Positions 8,542 through 11,241 of a stretch of DNA of 11,241 nt are shown piece after piece (position 1 is the first letter of the stretch; the number at the start of each line of letters is the position of its first letter). Source of the stretch: Jimgerdemannia flammicorona (taxonomy: Eukaryota; Mucoromycota; Endogonomycetes; Endogonales; Endogonaceae); the NCBI GenBank assembly GCA_003990745.1, contig RBNI01006522.1:1-11241 (forward strand), in the 5' to 3' direction. The notes beneath the pieces are model-generated. The model was not told the DNA's origin. It was given only the letters and a program-made list of their open reading frames with translations, and ran no database searches. Position numbers and translations under genes: made by a program.

Positions 8542-9078
8542 CTCTTTCACAAGTGCTAGCGCACTTTATTATCTATCCTAGACTATATATAGTAAAATGT
8601 CCTCGTGCCACAGCAGCAAGCTAGCAGAGAGTCCTGGGACCCCCAACCCGCTCCCCTCTGCCTCCTCATCCCCTTTGCTGCCCACAATAAGTCGTCTTAT
8701 CCTGTTCTTTCAGAATCTCACCGCCCTTCACCCTCACTGACATGCGTACCTGAGTACCACTGGATCCTGCGCATGAAATTTTGGACCAATTTAAAGTAGG
8801 CAGCAGAGACAAGGCATTGAATATATTCATTTAGATTTCATATCCACGAGCTCAGCAGTAAAATTAAACCATTCATTCAGATGCTTTTTCTCGGGAACGC
8901 AATTTCTTCAATAAAGTCGAAATGTGCTGATATCAGGTTGGCTGAGTGCAGCAAGGGGGCTACGTGCGTAAGGCAAAGAGCAAGGTTAACGGACTTGCAA
9001 AAGGACGCGCTAAACAGCCGTTCCGTATCATTTTGTTCTAGACTATGTGACAACCAAACGATGATTGCATCACTCACT
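8288..9078 (+). repeat. Flank D, copy 2, split by a retro-insertion
   Basis: This is the second copy of the 3' flank seen at 2178-2668, with the same landmark order including the AATAAA at 8471-8476. It is interrupted at 8498-8698 by the retro-inserted element plus one copy of its target duplication. Similarity resumes at TATCCTGTTCTTTCAGAA (8698) and fades near 9078. It has collected many small changes and encodes nothing recognisable. Confidence 0.78.
8498..8683 (-). mobile_element. Retro-inserted poly(A) cDNA (SINE-like, processed 3' fragment or truncated LINE)
   Basis: A T44 run (8498-8541) begins the element on the plus strand, so on the minus strand it ends in a poly(A) tail. The ~142-bp body (8542-8683) has AATAAA on the minus strand at 8570-8565, 24 nt before the tail, as in a polyadenylated Pol II transcript. 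A perfect 15-bp target-site duplication, ACAATAAGTCGTCTT, flanks it at 8485-8499 and 8684-8698. The paralogous flank (2374-2395) carries one related site and no insert, an independent empty-site comparison. The body has no ORF of note and no convincing Pol III A/B boxes. It could be a 5'-truncated mRNA retrocopy, the 3' end of a LINE, or a SINE; the source is not recognised. Confidence 0.88.
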
Positions 9079-9204
9079 GGGCTATGTTTGCCAAAACAAG
9101 CATCCTTTTCTATCAACGGCCTCCCAGAAAGTTGAGCCGGCAGCTGTGTGATCAAGGCCTTAGCATGTGACGCAGAGGATGTATAATACGTGACTGCATG
9201 TGTT

Positions 9205-9715
9205 AACTTCAGTGTATTTTATACTACGGAACCGATATATACGTCGGGCACCATTACGTGCATGATCTGATAAGTGTCCAATTAAGATGTTGAGATGGAG
9301 TGTGCTGCTCTTTGCTCTAACCGCCTGTTCCATTTCCCTATCACTCTCTCAGATAACCCATGTAGACGAGCGCTGCACTACCACGACAACCCCGAAAACT
9401 CGTTGGTCATTCTGAGCTGTTCTAGTTCCAGATGGAAACTTTACCATGCCATCCCCCACAACATATTCATGTGATGTAGTAATATATATAGAGAAAGAGA
9501 GTAAAGTAAATTAAATTATTTATCTTACATTCAATGGGAAGCCCTTGCTAGCGGGAATTCGACGACCCTAAGACCGTCAGATTTGAGTGGTGCGTCATGA
9601 AGTTACGACCGAAATTGTTCATGATCTGCCTTAACTCCACCAAAAGCCCTTTGCGCCTTATCCTTTTGGTGGACTATACCGACGTCGACCCAGCCGCATC
9701 AGAATATTTGACGTA
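9205..9715 (+). repeat. Block U, copy 2
   Basis: A diverged copy of 60-665 in the same orientation. It lies after the second flank D rather than before a zinc-finger gene. No gene copy follows; the next recognisable sequence is the ribosomal-protein relic from 9830. It has small indels throughout and no intact ORF, and the canonical intron seen after copy 1 is not present. This fits the start of a further array unit whose gene was lost. Confidence 0.72.
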
Positions 9716-9791
9716 AAATTTTTTATCACCGCTCAAAAATTTAGGCAGGCTTTGAGAACTGCGCCACTGCATCCAAAAAAAGGATTGCCTT

Positions 9792-9821
9792 AAGGTATAT
9801 ATATATATATATATATACCTT
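9792..9821. repeat. 30-bp perfect palindrome around (TA)11
   Basis: AAGG, then eleven TA units, then CCTT: a perfect inverted repeat able to extrude a cruciform. It lies just upstream of the ribosomal-protein relic; a promoter (TATA) role is possible but unproven. Confidence 0.85.
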
Positions 9822-9829
9822 TTTAAAAT

Positions 9830-10515
9830 TTGCGCCATACTCTCGCTTGTTTCACACCCTTGAGAGGAACGCCCACTCGGAACCTCTCCTACGCCGCCAC
9901 CAGCCCGTCCTCACCATTCCACGCCGCGAAGCATGCCTCGCTACCAACCCGTACCACCTTCGTGAGGACCGCGACCACCACCACCACCACCACCACCCAT
10001 CCCACGAGAACCTAGCAGAGCTTCTCGCCCCTCACGACAAATTCGAGTCCCCGTCATACTTCACTACCAACTTCCTCTACAACGATTTTCTCATCAAGTT
10101 CGACACCCTCCGCCAGCAATACAGGCTCGATACCCTCCGCGAGCAACACAGAATGGTCCCCAACACAGAAGAACTCGCCCAAAATAGAGGCTGAGCTAGG
10201 CAGATTCATGCGCCTTGACAGCCTGCAGCAGGCCGTTGTCAAAGTGCGCGAGCTCGATGACATGAGTCGGGCCTACGGCCTTGGTCGGAGGAAGCTGCTG
10301 CTGGCTCGTCGAGGACGAGGGTAGGGTGCTAGTCAACGGGCAGGAGGTCAGCGAGTACTTCTTGCAGCTGGACGACCGAGAAGAGATCCTGTGGCCGTTT
10401 CAGGTCACTGAGACGCTTGGAAAGTTTACGCGTGGCGCTTAGTCGAGGAAGGCGGGACGACGGGTTAGGTTCGAATGGGGGGGTCTCGAAGGGCACTCTT
10501 TGGTCAAGGCATGAA
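9830..10515 (+). pseudogene. Mitochondrial small-subunit ribosomal protein uS9m, broken copy
   Basis: The relic is spread over changing frames. A presequence-like N-terminus in frame 9830 starts with TTG where an ATG would be expected (RHTLACFTPLRG..., rich in R/S/T/A). After the (ACC)n run (about 9972-9995) the reading moves to another frame with FESPSYFTTNFLYNDF, ending at a stop at 10192-10194. From 10181 a third stretch reads IEAELGRFMRLDSLQ and YGLGRRKLLLAR, to a stop at 10322-10324. From 10302 the uS9 hallmark GRVLVNGQEVSEYF, then LGKF, leads to a stop at 10440-10442. From 10433 LVEEGGTTG leads to another stop (10466-10468). The conserved basic C-terminus of uS9 is missing; the sequence ends at the T34 tract. 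The normal product acts in the mitoribosome head; this copy cannot make it. The functional gene presumably lies elsewhere. Confidence 0.8.
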
Positions 10516-10517
10516 TT

Positions 10518-10519
<2 letters not shown>

Positions 10520-10553
<34 letters not shown>
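10520..10553. repeat. poly(T) tract T34 ending the uS9m relic
   Basis: Thirty-four T exactly where uS9m homology stops. No flanking target duplication is seen. Confidence 0.9.
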
Positions 10554-10554
<1 letters not shown>

Positions 10555-11241
10555 ATGACGGGTTATAACGCCGTCTTATGAGGATTTCTATTTTGTGAAA
10601 ATGTAGTTTCATACTCTGAGAATCTCACCAAAATATCAATCGGTGTATTCTTGTCAACGAAATGTACATCCCGTAATGTTGGACAACCGCATCGTTACTC
10701 AGACAGGGTCTAGCTGGAGGAGATCAGATGGCCATCGCGCGAATTGAAGTTAAACTCGAAGATTTCCCGTCACATGTACTTAAATGTATGGCGCAGGCAC
10801 TCAATGGTACTCAATGTACGGTACTAGAATTTTGTGATGTCATTACGAACGAGTAATCCGCCGCCAATAAAATGCACAATCACCTGAGTAGACACTTGCA
10901 CAGTTTCTTAAGGCCAAGGACGAATGAATTGGCTTATAATCCTTCCAAGACCTGAGCCCATTGAGCCTTCGCTCTTCGTGATCGTGCTATGAATCACATC
11001 CGAACGCCAGTCTCGTCACCGGCATGCCCCACATGTTGCTTCTAGGCGCCGCCCAATCGCGGCTGGGTGACCTTCCATGGCGTGCATGACACAGGATACC
11101 AATCACCGGATCTGAGTCATTCGCGCTGGTCACTCGGCCGGCGAATGAATGTGGATGCGCGACATTGGCATGGGTATCAAATGGGTTGACATTTTGGGTG
11201 GTTTGTTTTATTGTTTGTGTGAGTGGTGTTGCCAAAAAAAA
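10554..11241. other. No recognisable gene
   Basis: I see no convincing coding frame on either strand. The longest minus-strand frame (11235-10987) has no ATG start and no recognisable motif. Small local repeats (ACTCAATG twice, at 10799 and 10809) occur. The region may be intergenic or the promoter side of a gene beyond the window. Confidence 0.5.

Noticed and set aside
8542..8683. Pol III A/B boxes in the retro-inserted element
   Set aside because: A GGTT...TCC-like stretch on the minus strand is too far from the B-box consensus, and AATAAA before the tail points to a Pol II transcript.
9972..9995. His- or Thr-repeat protein from the (ACC)n run
   Set aside because: It is a trinucleotide repeat in the relic where the reading frame changes, not a separate gene.
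10464..10476. GGTTCGAAT resembling a tRNA B box
   Set aside because: It lies within the uS9m relic; no cloverleaf can be drawn around it.
10987..11235. 82-codon minus-strand frame at the right end
   Set aside because: It starts with TTG at the window edge, with no motif or splice/promoter support.

Overview
The window looks like a basidiomycete (Agaricomycetes-type) fungal nuclear locus. The evidence is short introns of 71-104 nt with GTGAGT/GTAAGT/GTATGT donors, a fungal-specific Zn(II)2Cys6 cluster, a secreted GH17 beta-glucanase with a possible Kex2 site, and a mitochondrial ribosomal protein relic with a presequence-like N-terminus. Nothing prokaryotic, viral or CRISPR-like is visible. 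Very long A/T homopolymers (up to 44 nt) run through the window.

Layout. 60-665: upstream block U, containing a decayed coding-like stretch with one textbook intron. 846-2177: an intact, apparently intronless 443-aa gene with C2H2 zinc fingers, half a zinc cluster and a full Zn2Cys6 cluster. 2178-2668: its 3' flank D. 2669-3938: no recognisable gene, only coding-like fragments. 3939-5125 (minus): a decayed medium-chain alcohol dehydrogenase/quinone reductase gene that still shows introns. 5889-7097: an intact four-exon GH17 gene with TATA box and poly(A) signal. 7326-8290: a 5'-truncated, frameshifted second copy of the zinc-finger gene. 8288-9078: a second copy of flank D, split by a ~186-bp retro-inserted poly(A) cDNA with a 15-bp target-site duplication. 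9205-9715: a second copy of block U. 9830-10515: a frameshifted relic of mitochondrial ribosomal protein uS9m. 10554-11241: nothing recognisable.

The order U-G-D ... G'-D'-U' suggests the remains of a tandem segmental array (repeat unit = upstream block + zinc-finger gene + 3' flank). The dehydrogenase relic and GH17 gene now sit between the copies. Only two genes appear functional: the zinc-finger gene and GH17. They share no visible pathway. The rest is duplication and decay, so the window reads as a dynamic accessory region rather than a functional cluster.
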